A DNA stretch of 64,000 nucleotides from Halorussus salinisoli (GCA_005239435.1 SZNP01000008.1:124001-188000); one strand, 5' to 3'. Shown: positions 20,202 to 28,853, counted from the first letter of the stretch. Notes: generated from the letters alone by a model not told the origin. A program made the numbers and translations.

Positions 20202-20704
20202 TCTGTGTCCTCGTCGAAGTCGTAGTCTAATTCGGCGTCGATGTCTGCCTGCGTGAAGTCGAAGAACGATTCACCCTCCGGGAGCGACACGTCGAGGACG
20301 TCCAACTCCCGAGGCACTCCCTCCCGGTCGAACGCCTGCCAGTCCTCGTCGTCGTATGGGTAGCCGATGATGACGTGGACCTTCCCCCTGCCGAAGGTGG
20401 CCAGGTCCTCCTTGCTCGGCTTCAGAACACCGTTCGGGTGGGAGTGGACCGACCCGACCGAGTTGAAGTCGTTGGGAATCTGGCTGGTCTTGACCGTGGC
20501 GCTCACGCTGTTCGACTCGGTGCCGGGGATGACCAACACGTCGGTGATGACCGTTCCGTCGCGTTCGAGTCCCAGAGAGCGGGCGTCCTCGCCGCGGAGG
20601 AAGCCCATGTACTCGTGCGGGTGGGCGTCCTCCGAGGCCGCGAGTGCGAACTGGAGGGCGTCCTCGGCGATACCGAGAATTTCGCTCGACCGGAACAACC
20701 GCAT
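20198..20704 (-). CDS. JAMM/MPN+ metalloprotease-like protein (desampylase-type)
   Basis: The 168-residue product has the JAMM zinc motif [14 protein letters not shown] (H-x-H-P-x6-S-x2-D) near residue 88 and an upstream Glu in HPHEYMG near residue 31. All the ligands are present, so the enzyme is predicted active. Archaeal JAMM proteins such as HvJAMM1 cleave isopeptide bonds of SAMP ubiquitin-like proteins (desampylation); whether this one does is inference. The C terminus is acidic. The frame is open to 20890, but the upstream part is Arg/Pro-rich shadow, and [13 protein letters not shown] at 20704 is the natural start. Overlaps ribL by 4 nt. Confidence 0.85.
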   Translation of the reverse strand: MRLFRSSEILGIAEDALQFALAASEDAHPHEYMGFLRGEDARSLGLERDGTVITDVLVIPGTESNSVSATVKTSQIPNDFNSVGSVHSHPNGVLKPSKEDLATFGRGKVHVIIGYPYDDEDWQAFDREGVPRELDVLDVSLPEGESFFDFTQADIDAELDYDFDEDTE

Positions 20705-20892
20705 GGTGAAATCTCCGGGCGGGCGCGTTCTAAAGGTTGCGAACCGCTCAGCGGAGTCTCGTTCGGCGCCCGCGGCGACGGCTACGGAAATCGGCAGTTT
20801 CCGAGAGGCTCTCACCGGAGCTCGTCGCCTCGTCGGAACGGGCCTGCGCGGTCGGGCGGAGTTCAGATGCGACTCGTTCCCGTGTTTCAAGA

Positions 20893-20901
20893 ATACATAA
20901 G
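20893..20901 (+). promoter_or_regulatory. TATA box of the GNAT gene
   Basis: ATACATAAG lies 25-33 nt upstream of the ATG at 20926. This supports that start over the frame that opens at 20737. Confidence 0.4.
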
Positions 20902-20925
20902 TTGTCTACTTCTGTATCGGTCGGT

Positions 20926-21480
20926 ATGCCAGGACCCGTCTTTCTGGAGGGCGACGAGGTGACGCTTCGACCGCCGGAAACCGAGGACATCGAGTTCATC
21001 CAGCGGTGCATGAACGACGCTCGCGTGTGGCGGCCCGCACTCGACATCGACCCGACCAACTACGGGCAGTGCGAGGAGTTCTTCGAGAGCGTCCTCTCGG
21101 GTGAGGACGGCGTACACTGTCTGGCGTGCGACGACGGCGAGCCATTGGGCGTCGTCACGCTGACCGGGTCTCAGTACGGGCCGAACGAAACGTCCCGCTC
21201 GCGGGACGCAGAACTCGCCTACTGGTTCGCGCCCGAACGTCACGGGCAGGGGTACGGGTCCGACGCCGCGGAAACGATGGTCGAGTACGCCTTCGAGGAC
21301 CGAAATATCAGGCGGTTGAGCGTGCAGGTCGGCAGTTTCAACGACGCCTCGATAGGTCTGCTGGAATCGCTCGGATTCGAACGCGAGGGGACGCTCCGAG
21401 AGGCATCCTGGTTCCGTGGGGAGTATCACGACATGCACTGCTACGGACTACTGCGTGCGGACTGGCGAGCAGAGCAGTAA
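20926..21480 (+). CDS. GNAT acetyltransferase, RimJ/RimL type
   Basis: The 184-residue product starts MPGPVFLEGDEVTLRPPETED, the typical RimJ/RimL beginning. The acetyl-CoA binding loop HGQGYGSDAAETMVEYAF (Q/RxxGxG/A) lies near residue 104, followed by RRLSVQVGSFNDASIGLLESLGF with the Asn-containing motif of the family, then a C-terminal FRGEYHDMHCYGLL. It would transfer an acetyl group to a protein N-terminal or small-molecule amine. The target is unknown. Divergent from the JAMM-ribL operon. The next 355 bp hold no gene. Confidence 0.88.
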   Translation: MPGPVFLEGDEVTLRPPETEDIEFIQRCMNDARVWRPALDIDPTNYGQCEEFFESVLSGEDGVHCLACDDGEPLGVVTLTGSQYGPNETSRSRDAELAYWFAPERHGQGYGSDAAETMVEYAFEDRNIRRLSVQVGSFNDASIGLLESLGFEREGTLREASWFRGEYHDMHCYGLLRADWRAEQ

Positions 21481-21528
21481 CTCGGGTGACGGTCTGTGGC
21501 GGCCCCGCCGATACGAACCAGTTGCAAA

Positions 21529-21596
21529 CCCGTGAACTACCCCGGCCTACTGTGCTCGCCTAACGGCTCGCTTCGTTGCGGCAGGGGCTTCCCAGT
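21529..21596 (+). mobile_element. Solitary IS200/IS605 right-end (omegaRNA-like) remnant
   Basis: The segment runs CCCGTGAACTACCCCGGCC, then a GCTCGC-containing spacer, then GGCAGGGGCTTCCC. The arms CCCCGGCC and GGCAGGGG pair with one mismatch. From memory, this GTGAACTACCCC...GGGGCTTCC structure is found at the 3' end of haloarchaeal IS1341/IS605 tnpB elements, where the guide (omega) RNA is encoded. No tnpB or tnpA remains beside it. Needs a sequence search to confirm. Confidence 0.4.
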
Positions 21597-21801
21597 CGAC
21601 TCGCGAGTATCCCACTTTCTGTGGTTCGTTGACGTCTACGAATCGCTTCACTCCCTGCGTTGTGGTCCGAAAATAGTCGACTTTCGATATCGAGCGGGAG
21701 TTTCTCTCCCGCCGACCTCGTGAATCCTCGATTCGCGCAGTTACGGGAGAGAACCGCTCTCTCGAACGATTCTTCGAAGACGAAGAATCGGCATCGCATG
21801 A

Positions 21802-21809
21802 GTTAAAAG
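21802..21809 (+). promoter_or_regulatory. TATA box of the DHH nuclease gene
   Basis: GTTAAAAG lies 27-34 nt upstream of the ATG at 21836, implying a leaderless transcript. A perfect 10-bp inverted repeat (21767-21790) sits just upstream of it. Confidence 0.45.
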
Positions 21810-21835
21810 CGGCCGAACCGAATCCACGGACAAGA

Positions 21836-23734
21836 ATGACATCTACTGATGACTCCGGCGAGGCCGTAGTCTACGACCTCGACCCGGACTGTACCCTCGA
21901 AGACGTCGAAGAGGGCAACTACTACCACGCCACGGTCAACGGCGTGGTCGACTACGGGGTGTTCGTGGATCTCTCGGACTCGGTCTCCGGACTCGCTCAC
22001 GAGTCGAACTACGACGGAAGCTACGAAGTCGACGACGACCTCGTGGTAAAACTGACCGAGATTCGGGAGAACGGCGACCTGAGTTTCGAACCGGCCGAAA
22101 TCGAGGACTACGAGACCGTCGAGGTCGGTCACGACTACGACATCGCCGACGCTGGCGAACTCTCGGACGCGGTGGGCGAGACCGTCCACCTCGAAGGCGA
22201 AGTCGTCCAGATCAAGCAGACCGGCGGCCCGACCATCTTCCACGTGAGCGACGAGACGGGCGTCATCCCCTGCGCGGCCTTCGAGGAGGCGGGCGTCCGC
22301 GCCTACCCCGAGGTCGAAATCGACGACGTGATTCGCGTCACCGGGCAGGTCGACGAGCGCGACAACGCCCTGCAAGTCGAAGTCGATTCGCTCGACGTGC
22401 TGACCGACGGCGACGCCGAGAACGTGCGCGAACGCCTCGCCACGGCACTCGAGGAGCGCGCCGAACCCCACGAGGTCGAACCGCTCGTGGAGTGGCCCGC
22501 CCTGACGCAGATGTTCCCCGACCTGCAGGAGGTCGCCAAGCAACTCCGTCGGACCGTCCTCGAAAGTCGGCCGATTCGCGTGCGCCACCACGCCGACGGC
22601 GACGGGATGTGCGCCTCGATTCCGGTCCAGTACGCGCTGGAGCGGTTCATCCAGGAGACTCACCAGGACCCCGAGGCCAAGCGCCACCTGTTCAAGCGCC
22701 TGCCGAGCAAGGCCCCGTTCTACGAGATGGAGGACGTGACCCGCGACCTCAACTTCGCGCTCGAGGACCAGGCCCGCCACGGCCAGAAACTCCCGCTACT
22801 GCTGATGCTCGACAACGGGAGTACCGCCGAGGACGTGCCCGCGTACAAGAACCTCGCGCACTACGACATCCCCGTCGTGGTCGTGGACCACCACCATCCC
22901 GACCCGGAGGCGGTCGAACCCTACGTCGACGCTCACGTCAATCCGTACCTCTACGACGAGGACTACCGCATCACGACCGGGATGATGTGCGTCGAGTTGG
23001 CGCGGATGATATGGCCCGACATCACCGAGGAACTCCGCCACGTCCCCGCGGTCGCGGGTCTCTGTGACCGGTCGAAGGCCGACGCCATGACCGACTACGT
23101 CGAACTCGCCGAGTCCGAGGGATACGAGGAGTCGTTCCTCCGGTCCATCGGCGAGGCCCTCGACTACGAGGCCCACTGGCTGAAGTACGACGCGGGACGC
23201 AACCTCATCAACGACGTGCTGAACGTGGGCAACCAGGACGGCGACGAGCGCCACCGCGAACTCGTGAACTTCCTCGCCGAGACCGCCGAGTCGGAGGTCG
23301 AGGACCAACTCGACGCGGCCATGCCCCACGTCGAACACGAGCGCCTCGACAGCGACGCCAACCTCTACCGCATCGACGTAGAGAACCACGCCCATCGGTT
23401 CACGTACCCCGCACCGGGCAAGACCACGGGCGAAATCCACGACCGGAAGGTCCAGCAGACCGGCGAACCCGTAATCACCATCGGCTACGGCCCGGACTTC
23501 GCGGTCCTCCGAAGCGATGGCGTGCGTCTCGACATCCCCGAGATGGTATCGGAACTCAACGAGGAGGTCGTCGGCGGCGGCGTCTCGGGCGGCGGCCACC
23601 TCGTCGTCGGGTCCATCAAGTTCGTCCCCGGCATGCGCGAGGAAGTGCTGGACGCGCTGGTCGAGAAGATGGCCGACGCCGAGATAGACGAGGCGTTGCA
23701 GAGTACGACCGTCGGTCACGAACAGAACGACTGA
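21836..23734 (+). CDS. DHH-family phosphoesterase with S1 and OB domains (RecJ/GAN-like)
   Basis: The 632-residue product contains, in order, an S1 RNA-binding domain (about 25-95: GNYYHATVNGVVDYGVFVDLSD), an OB-fold (about 110-190), the DHH catalytic domain with HHADGDGMCAS (about 250), LLMLDNGSTA and the DHH motif VVVDHHHPDPE (about 350), and a C-terminal DHHA1 domain with GGGVSGGGH (about 583). Residues for two metals are intact. Such archaeal proteins are RecJ-like single-strand nucleases or nanoRNase-type phosphoesterases; substrate is not determined from sequence. It is transcribed alone from a leaderless promoter. Convergent with the PLD gene. Confidence 0.9.
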   Translation: MTSTDDSGEAVVYDLDPDCTLEDVEEGNYYHATVNGVVDYGVFVDLSDSVSGLAHESNYDGSYEVDDDLVVKLTEIRENGDLSFEPAEIEDYETVEVGHDYDIADAGELSDAVGETVHLEGEVVQIKQTGGPTIFHVSDETGVIPCAAFEEAGVRAYPEVEIDDVIRVTGQVDERDNALQVEVDSLDVLTDGDAENVRERLATALEERAEPHEVEPLVEWPALTQMFPDLQEVAKQLRRTVLESRPIRVRHHADGDGMCASIPVQYALERFIQETHQDPEAKRHLFKRLPSKAPFYEMEDVTRDLNFALEDQARHGQKLPLLLMLDNGSTAEDVPAYKNLAHYDIPVVVVDHHHPDPEAVEPYVDAHVNPYLYDEDYRITTGMMCVELARMIWPDITEELRHVPAVAGLCDRSKADAMTDYVELAESEGYEESFLRSIGEALDYEAHWLKYDAGRNLINDVLNVGNQDGDERHRELVNFLAETAESEVEDQLDAAMPHVEHERLDSDANLYRIDVENHAHRFTYPAPGKTTGEIHDRKVQQTGEPVITIGYGPDFAVLRSDGVRLDIPEMVSELNEEVVGGGVSGGGHLVVGSIKFVPGMREEVLDALVEKMADAEIDEALQSTTVGHEQND

Positions 23735-23744
23735 GCCAGTTCGT

Positions 23745-25541
23745 TCAGTTCTCGAACGCCACCTCCCGTTTTGCGTACAGGATTGCGACGACTGCCCCGA
23801 CGGCGACGGCCACGAGTAGACCGACCGGAACCCGACCGCCGCCCGGACCGCCCGCGCTCGCGTCCCAATCGCTATCGAACGCCTCGGCGTAATACCCGCC
23901 CACCTCCTCGCCGCGTAATACGACTACGACCTCCCGATTCTCGCGTGCAGAGTGGTTGTTCCAGTTGAGGCTCCCGACCACCGCGGTCTCGTCGTCCACG
24001 ACCACGCCCTTCGCGTGAATCTTCTCGTAGCGTCCGCGGGGGTTCGCCATTCGGGCTTCGAGCGCGAGTCCTTCCGACTCCGCCCGGTCGTTCAACCACT
24101 CGACCAGTTTCCGGTTGTCCTCCTCGACGTACCACGCGCTGCTCAGCAGAATTTCGACCTCGACGCCGCGGCGCGCGGCCCGGAGGGTCGCGCGCAGGAG
24201 ACCGGTCCGCCGTCCGCCGATGGCGACCTGCTGGACTCGAATCGACTCGTCGGCGGAGTCGAGCACCGATAGTAGAGCATCCTCTGCGTTGTCGGGGGCA
24301 ATCAGAAGACTGCTCGAAGAAACGTTTACATTTCTCGACGCGACCTCGGAGGGGTACGAGTCGTTCGCCGGCGCATCGTCCGCGGGGTCGAAACTCCGGC
24401 CGTGCCGAAACTCGGACCACGCCGTCGCGCCGCGCCACCCGGCGTCGGCTTCGAAGAGTTCGGCGAGGCGATTCACGGCCGTCTCGTTCCGGACGACTGC
24501 GCCCCATCCGCGGTTCGAGTGGCCGCCCGTTCCCGACGGCTTCCAGTTCTCGGTCAGCACGAGCGCCCGGTCGTCGGCGACGGCGTACTTCGCGTGGTGG
24601 AAGTCGTACCGGGCGCGCTCCCCGCCGAGGACCCGGACCTCGACACCGCGGGCGACCAGCGAGTCGAGGAGTTTGGCTTCCCGGCGGGGAAGCCCACCGA
24701 CCGGCGCGCCGTCGACGAGAACTCGGACTTCGACGCCGCGGCGGGCCGCGGCCGCGAGCGCGTCGGCGACTCGCACCGAGGCGAACGTGTAACCCGCGAG
24801 CAGAACGCGACTCTCGGCCCGCCGGAGGGTTTCGAGAGGGACCGCGTGCGCGTCCGGAAGGACGAACGCGCGGACCTCGGTAGGACCGGTCCGGGCGACT
24901 TCGAAGTCGGTCGCACCGAGCGGGGTCCACCGCCAGTCTGACTCGCGCCCGGGACCGTTTACATCGCTCCCGGAGCCGTTTGCATCGCGTCCGGGCCGCC
25001 GACCGGTCGCCTGGACGCGATGCAAGCGTTCGCCTTCCGGAGCGTTCTCGTAGGTCACGCTCGCGGTGACGGTGGCGTTTACACCGGTCTCGACCGTACT
25101 CGCGGTAGCGTTGCTCCCGACCAAGCGAACCGTCTCGCCGGCGTTCGCCAGTGAGAGGTCGCCCGAGAGCGCGAGGACGCGAACGTCGGTCAGATTCCGG
25201 GCGACTCGGGGGTCGGTCGAGAGCGCGACTCGGCCCGAGACGGTCGCGTTCGGTAGCGACACCGTCGATTCACCGTCGGCGAGCGACCAGTTCGAGAGGT
25301 TCGTCGGTGTGGGAACCCGGAGGACGACGAACTCCCCGGCGTCGCCGTCGACCACGGGGTTCGGGTAGAGGGCGACGATTTCGGGCGCGTCCGACGTAGA
25401 CGCGGCGTCGTTGGCCGTCGCGTTCGCTGCGACCGCCGCCGGAACGGTCGCTGGCGCGACGACCGCGAGTAGAACGGCGGCGACGAGTACCGGCGCGACG
25501 GCGGACGCGGAGAGTCCGGGGGTAGTCGTCGAGTGCGACAC
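23745..25541 (-). CDS. Secreted, membrane-anchored lamin-tail / phospholipase D-like protein
   Basis: The 598-residue product has an N-terminal signal (residues ~14-40) and a lamin-tail-like domain (EIVALYPNPVVDGDAGEFVVL, NLSNWSLADGE, about 53-125). Two phospholipase D domains follow, with HKD motifs HHAKYAVADD (about 315) and IHAKGVVVDD (about 515), then GSLNWNNHS. A C-terminal transmembrane helix (VPVGLLVAVAVGAVVAILYA) anchors it with the enzyme outside. Two complete HKD motifs predict an active phosphodiesterase or nuclease. The lamin-tail domain often accompanies extracellular nucleases, so extracellular DNA processing is plausible but unproven. GTG start. Confidence 0.85.
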   Translation of the reverse strand: MSHSTTTPGLSASAVAPVLVAAVLLAVVAPATVPAAVAANATANDAASTSDAPEIVALYPNPVVDGDAGEFVVLRVPTPTNLSNWSLADGESTVSLPNATVSGRVALSTDPRVARNLTDVRVLALSGDLSLANAGETVRLVGSNATASTVETGVNATVTASVTYENAPEGERLHRVQATGRRPGRDANGSGSDVNGPGRESDWRWTPLGATDFEVARTGPTEVRAFVLPDAHAVPLETLRRAESRVLLAGYTFASVRVADALAAAARRGVEVRVLVDGAPVGGLPRREAKLLDSLVARGVEVRVLGGERARYDFHHAKYAVADDRALVLTENWKPSGTGGHSNRGWGAVVRNETAVNRLAELFEADAGWRGATAWSEFRHGRSFDPADDAPANDSYPSEVASRNVNVSSSSLLIAPDNAEDALLSVLDSADESIRVQQVAIGGRRTGLLRATLRAARRGVEVEILLSSAWYVEEDNRKLVEWLNDRAESEGLALEARMANPRGRYEKIHAKGVVVDDETAVVGSLNWNNHSARENREVVVVLRGEEVGGYYAEAFDSDWDASAGGPGGGRVPVGLLVAVAVGAVVAILYAKREVAFEN

Positions 25542-25620
25542 GAGCAGGGTTGGTCCCGCTTTCGGACTTAAACCCTCGGGGACCGGTGGCTTTTTGCTCG
25601 ATAGGTTCGGCGGTGTGACT

Positions 25621-25863
25621 ATGGTGGACCTGGTGCTGGCACTGGAACTCTCGGGAAACGCGGTCGGCGCGCTCGGCGCTGCGTTGGTCTTCTTCGAGTT
25701 CTTCCAACTGCCGAGTTACGTCGAGTACAGCGAGGAGTACAACGACTACAGCGTAGATATCTCCCCGATGGAAGTGACCGAACACACGTGGATCGGCCGC
25801 ATCGGAGCGTTTCTCCTCATCGTATCGTTCGCGGTACAGTTCCTCGCCGTGTTACTCGGCTGA
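25621..25863 (+). CDS. Small two-helix membrane protein
   Basis: The 80-residue product has hydrophobic segments at about residues 10-28 and 60-79, separated by an acidic Tyr-rich loop (YVEYSEEYNDYSVD). The frame is open upstream to 25411, but that part lies antisense to the PLD gene's signal peptide and is Ala/Thr-rich shadow. The ATG at 25621 is preferred. Its last 12 bases overlap the end of the small zinc-ribbon gene on the other strand. Family not recognised. Confidence 0.6.
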   Translation: MVDLVLALELSGNAVGALGAALVFFEFFQLPSYVEYSEEYNDYSVDISPMEVTEHTWIGRIGAFLLIVSFAVQFLAVLLG

Positions 25864-26007
25864 CGGGTGAACCACGTCCCGACAGTCGGGACACTCCGCG
25901 AAGCGAGCGGGGCGGCCGTCGGACTCGTACTCGATGAGGAGGTAGTCGCGAGTGATCGATTCGCCGCAGTTCGGACAGAGCCCGACCGTTTGCGTTTCGT
26001 ACGCCAT
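25852..26007 (-). CDS. Small zinc-ribbon protein
   Basis: A 51-residue gene below usual size cut-offs. The product has two CxxC knuckles, CPNCG at residues 11-15 and CPDC at 39-42, 24 residues apart, the classical spacing of a rubredoxin-like zinc ribbon. It starts MAYETQTVGLCPNCG and ends in VVHPSAE. Haloarchaeal genomes contain many such mini zinc-finger proteins, some affecting growth or biofilm. Its 3' end overlaps the end of the opposite-strand membrane protein gene by 12 nt. No enzyme role can be stated. Confidence 0.65.
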   Translation of the reverse strand: MAYETQTVGLCPNCGESITRDYLLIEYESDGRPARFAECPDCRDVVHPSAE

Positions 26008-26140
26008 ATTTCGCGTACGTATTACGAGGAAAAGCTGTGGCTTTGTTATGGTGTGGGTAATTCGGGAATCGAATCGGTAATGTCGTACTGAAACGACCGC
26101 TTCTTGGTCGTCGTAATACTGGAAACGGAGTAATCGCCGC

Positions 26141-27442
26141 TTACGCCGGGGTTTCGGGACCGCTCTCGACGGCTTTTTCGGCTTCGGCCTGAACGAGATA
26201 CGCCCGGTCGTCGGCGTGGGGCCGGACCGCTTCGAGCGCGCGCTCGGTGCCGATTTGGTTGAGCGCCCACGCCGCGCTGGCCCGGACCTCGTCGGCTTCG
26301 TCGTCTTCGAGCAGGTCCGTGAGCGGGTCGATGGCTCGCGTGTCGCCGATGAGACCGAGCGCCCGGGCGGCCTGACTCCGGACCGAAGCGTCGTCGGCCG
26401 CGAGTTGGTCGGCCACGTCCTGGGTCGCCTCTTCGCTACCGATTTCGCCGACGGCCTTCAGCGCGGGCTTGGCGAGACCGGGGTCCGAATCCACGTAGTC
26501 GAGAACTGCGTCGAGTCCGTCCTCGTCGCCGATTTTCCCGATAGTGCGGATGGCTGGCTTGTCCCGACGCTGGGCGCGCTCTTTCATCGCGTCGAGCGAG
26601 TCGGGGTGGCCCATGCGTTCGAGCGCCTCCAGGCAGTGTTCCTCCATGAAGTTCGACTGGAAGTTGTCCAGTCCGAGCAATACCATGTCGGCGCGGCCGC
26701 GCTTCTCCCAGACCTTCAGCGCGTGCCACTCGGGCGGGTAGTCCTTGCGGTGGTCGAGCACGTCGTAGAAGCCCTGTACCTGCAACTGCTCGCGGGTTTC
26801 GAGGTCGTCCCACTCTTCGGCGTCTTCGACGCCCGTCTGTAGCTCTGCGGCCGCGTCCTCCAGTTCGGCGATGGTCTCGGCGTCGTCGTCGGGGTCGAGT
26901 CCTGCCTCGCCGATGACGACCGCGGTCTCTTCGAGCGCGGACGTGAGGTCGTCGATTTCGGGCGAGACCGTCACCCCGACGCTGGTGTCGAGAATCTCCT
27001 CGACGTCGGTCACGAACGCGTCGACCACGTCGGCCAGTTCCTCTCGGCCGGTGTCGGTCCACTCGGTCTCTTCGACGGTGGTCCCGGCGTCGGTCACGTC
27101 CTCCACGACGTCCTCTGCGTAGGGGCCGCGGGCCGCTTCGAGGTCGCTCCGGAGGTCCGAGAGGCGGTCCTCGAACTGCTCGCGGGGACTCTCCTCGTCG
27201 TCGTCTTCGGGCTCGGGGAGGTCGGCGGCTTCGACGTGACCCTCGATTTCGTCGAGGTGAGCCTCCACCTCGTCGAGGTCAGCTTCGGTCTCGGCGTCGT
27301 CGAGTTCCTCCTCGGCCGCGTCCAGTTCCGCCTCTATCTCTTCCTCGGAGAGCGTCTCCTCGACCGCCGTTTCCTCGGTTTCGGCCTCCTCGGCTTCGGC
27401 CTCCTCGGTCTCGGTTTCCGTCTCGTCGCCTTCGTCGCTCAT
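26141..27442 (-). CDS. HEAT-repeat protein with acidic N terminus
   Basis: The 433-residue product begins with about 100 highly acidic residues (Glu/Thr/Ala runs, coiled-coil-like), then a helical middle. The C terminus has PBS-lyase-type HEAT repeats: DKPAIRTIGKIGDEDGLDAVL, PALKAVGEIGSEEAT, QAARALGLIGDTRAIDPL and SAAWALNQIGTERALEAV. The repeats each span about 30 residues between residues 285 and 425. HEAT arrays are protein-binding scaffolds; the acidic start may be disordered. An ATG at 27442 gives MSDEGDETE; a GTG three codons upstream is an alternative. No partner can be named. Confidence 0.85.
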   Translation of the reverse strand: MSDEGDETETETEEAEAEEAETEETAVEETLSEEEIEAELDAAEEELDDAETEADLDEVEAHLDEIEGHVEAADLPEPEDDDEESPREQFEDRLSDLRSDLEAARGPYAEDVVEDVTDAGTTVEETEWTDTGREELADVVDAFVTDVEEILDTSVGVTVSPEIDDLTSALEETAVVIGEAGLDPDDDAETIAELEDAAAELQTGVEDAEEWDDLETREQLQVQGFYDVLDHRKDYPPEWHALKVWEKRGRADMVLLGLDNFQSNFMEEHCLEALERMGHPDSLDAMKERAQRRDKPAIRTIGKIGDEDGLDAVLDYVDSDPGLAKPALKAVGEIGSEEATQDVADQLAADDASVRSQAARALGLIGDTRAIDPLTDLLEDDEADEVRASAAWALNQIGTERALEAVRPHADDRAYLVQAEAEKAVESGPETPA

Positions 27443-27499
27443 TCGTCCCACCCCGCAAGGCTTACCGGACTCATATGGTCAAAAGTCGGTGCGTACACC

Positions 27500-28240
27500 T
27501 CAAGAGCGTTTCCCTTCCACCTCGCGCGCGCCCACCTCTCGTCCGTCGAGGTCGCACTCGGCGTCGCGCCAGTAGTATCGCGGGCCGAGCAGGAGGTACG
27601 CCAGCGCGGCCACGAGCAGAAGGAGGGGGAAGACCCGCCCGAACGCCGCGGGCGCGAGAATAGCAAGCGCCTGCACGCCGCCCATCGCCAGCGCGTCCCG
27701 TGCGAAGAGGTCGGGGTAGGTCACGCGAGTCACCATCAAGTAGGCGAAGACGGCCGCGGCCGCGAGCAGGACCGCGGCGTCTTCGACGCCCGCGAGCACG
27801 GCGGCCGCGAGAATCGTCGCCGCGAGCGTACTCGGCACGCCCTCGGTGTGTCCGTTCCCCACGTCGTAGGCGGTGTAGAGTCCGAGTCTGACGACCGCCA
27901 TCGCCACGAAAATCGCTGGCACGCAGAAGGCGGCGACTGCCATCATCGAGGGGTCGGCGAGGCCCCACCGCTGGCGCGCGACGACGAACACCAGCATGGC
28001 TGGCGCGACCCCGAACGAGGCCACGTCGGCCAGCGAGTCCAGATACTCGCCCGCCGAGGTGCTCCCCAGTTTCCGGGCGACCACGCCGTCGAGTCCGTCG
28101 GCGACCGACGCGAGCAACACCAACTGGGCGGCCAGTCCCGTGTCGATGGTGGCGACTGCGGCCGCGAGAAAGCCGACTGCGGCGTTGGCGACCGTCACCG
28201 CGTCGGCGACGCCCAACCGATCGACGAACCGCGGTTCCAT
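27500..28240 (-). CDS. CDP-alcohol phosphatidyltransferase (phosphatidylserine synthase-like)
   Basis: The 246-residue product has about seven membrane helices and the full CDP-alcohol signature near residue 48: DGLDGVVARKLGSTSAGEYL with DSLAD, matching D-x2-DG-x2-AR-x8-G-x3-D-x3-D. These enzymes join a CDP-archaeol headgroup donor to serine, inositol phosphate or glycerol phosphate at the membrane. The pattern and length favour archaetidylserine synthase (PssA-like), an inference. The frame is open to 28369, but starting there would overlap the divergent cupredoxin gene; the ATG at 28240 puts the first helix at residues 9-30. Confidence 0.85.
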   Translation of the reverse strand: MEPRFVDRLGVADAVTVANAAVGFLAAAVATIDTGLAAQLVLLASVADGLDGVVARKLGSTSAGEYLDSLADVASFGVAPAMLVFVVARQRWGLADPSMMAVAAFCVPAIFVAMAVVRLGLYTAYDVGNGHTEGVPSTLAATILAAAVLAGVEDAAVLLAAAAVFAYLMVTRVTYPDLFARDALAMGGVQALAILAPAAFGRVFPLLLLVAALAYLLLGPRYYWRDAECDLDGREVGAREVEGKRS

Positions 28241-28367
28241 ACGTGTCGGGTGTGCGACGGCCGTTGATACGTCTTTATATCCAGCCGACTCTCGCTCGAT
28301 AGACAGATGATCTCCCCGGGAGTCGGCTTCCGCATGACCTAAATCGCTCGGGTCCCGAGAATCGGCC

Positions 28368-28799
28368 ATGGACCGCCGAACGTTCCTCGCCGGGGCCGCG
28401 GGCGTCGCGTCGCTGAGCCTCGCCGGCTGTAGCGCCCTCCGCGGGGGAAGCGCGAGCGCCGACGAAACCGACTACGACATCGGCATGGGGTCGGCGTTCT
28501 TCCGCCCCGCCGAGTTCGAAGTCCAAGCGGGCGAGACGGTCGTCTGGCGGAACACCGGCAACCGCCGCCACACCGTCACGGCATACGAGGACCAGATTCC
28601 CGACGAGGCCGACTTTTTCGCCTCGGGCGGCTTCGAATCCGAGCAGGCCGCCCGCGACGGCTGGATGGGCGACTTCGAGGGGCGAATCAACGCGGGCGAA
28701 AACTACGAGCGAACCTTCGAGATTCCGGGCGAGTACCACTACTTCTGCATCCCCCACGAACCGAGCGGGATGGTCGGGAAAATCGTCGTGACGGAGTAA
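28368..28799 (+). CDS. Halocyanin-like blue copper lipoprotein
   Basis: The 143-residue product has a twin-arginine-type signal (MDRRTFLAGAAGVASLSLAGC) ending in a lipobox whose Cys21 would carry the lipid anchor. The cupredoxin domain follows, with copper ligands in order: His in NRRHTVTAYED (about 69), then Cys, His and Met in YHYFCIPHEPSGMVG (about 126-137). This is the plastocyanin/halocyanin pattern, a membrane-tethered one-electron carrier outside the cell. Related proteins link the bc1-like and terminal oxidase steps. Divergent from the phosphatidyltransferase gene. Confidence 0.9.
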   Translation: MDRRTFLAGAAGVASLSLAGCSALRGGSASADETDYDIGMGSAFFRPAEFEVQAGETVVWRNTGNRRHTVTAYEDQIPDEADFFASGGFESEQAARDGWMGDFEGRINAGENYERTFEIPGEYHYFCIPHEPSGMVGKIVVTE

Positions 28800-28853
28800 G
28801 GACTCCGAGAGCGAGGGAAATAGAAAAATCGAGTCGAACTCGGAAGTCCGCGA

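Larger units (their letters stand above)
21481..21835. other. 355-bp intergenic region with hairpins and IS-end-like sequence
   Basis: No convincing gene lies here; short open frames on both strands have no family features. It contains an IS200/IS605-type end-like segment (about 21529-21596) and several inverted repeats: GCGGGAG/CTCCCGC near 21695, GAATC-CTC-GATTC near 21722, and a perfect 10-bp hairpin at 21767-21790. The promoter of the downstream DHH gene is at its right end. The clustering suggests a decayed insertion. Confidence 0.5.
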
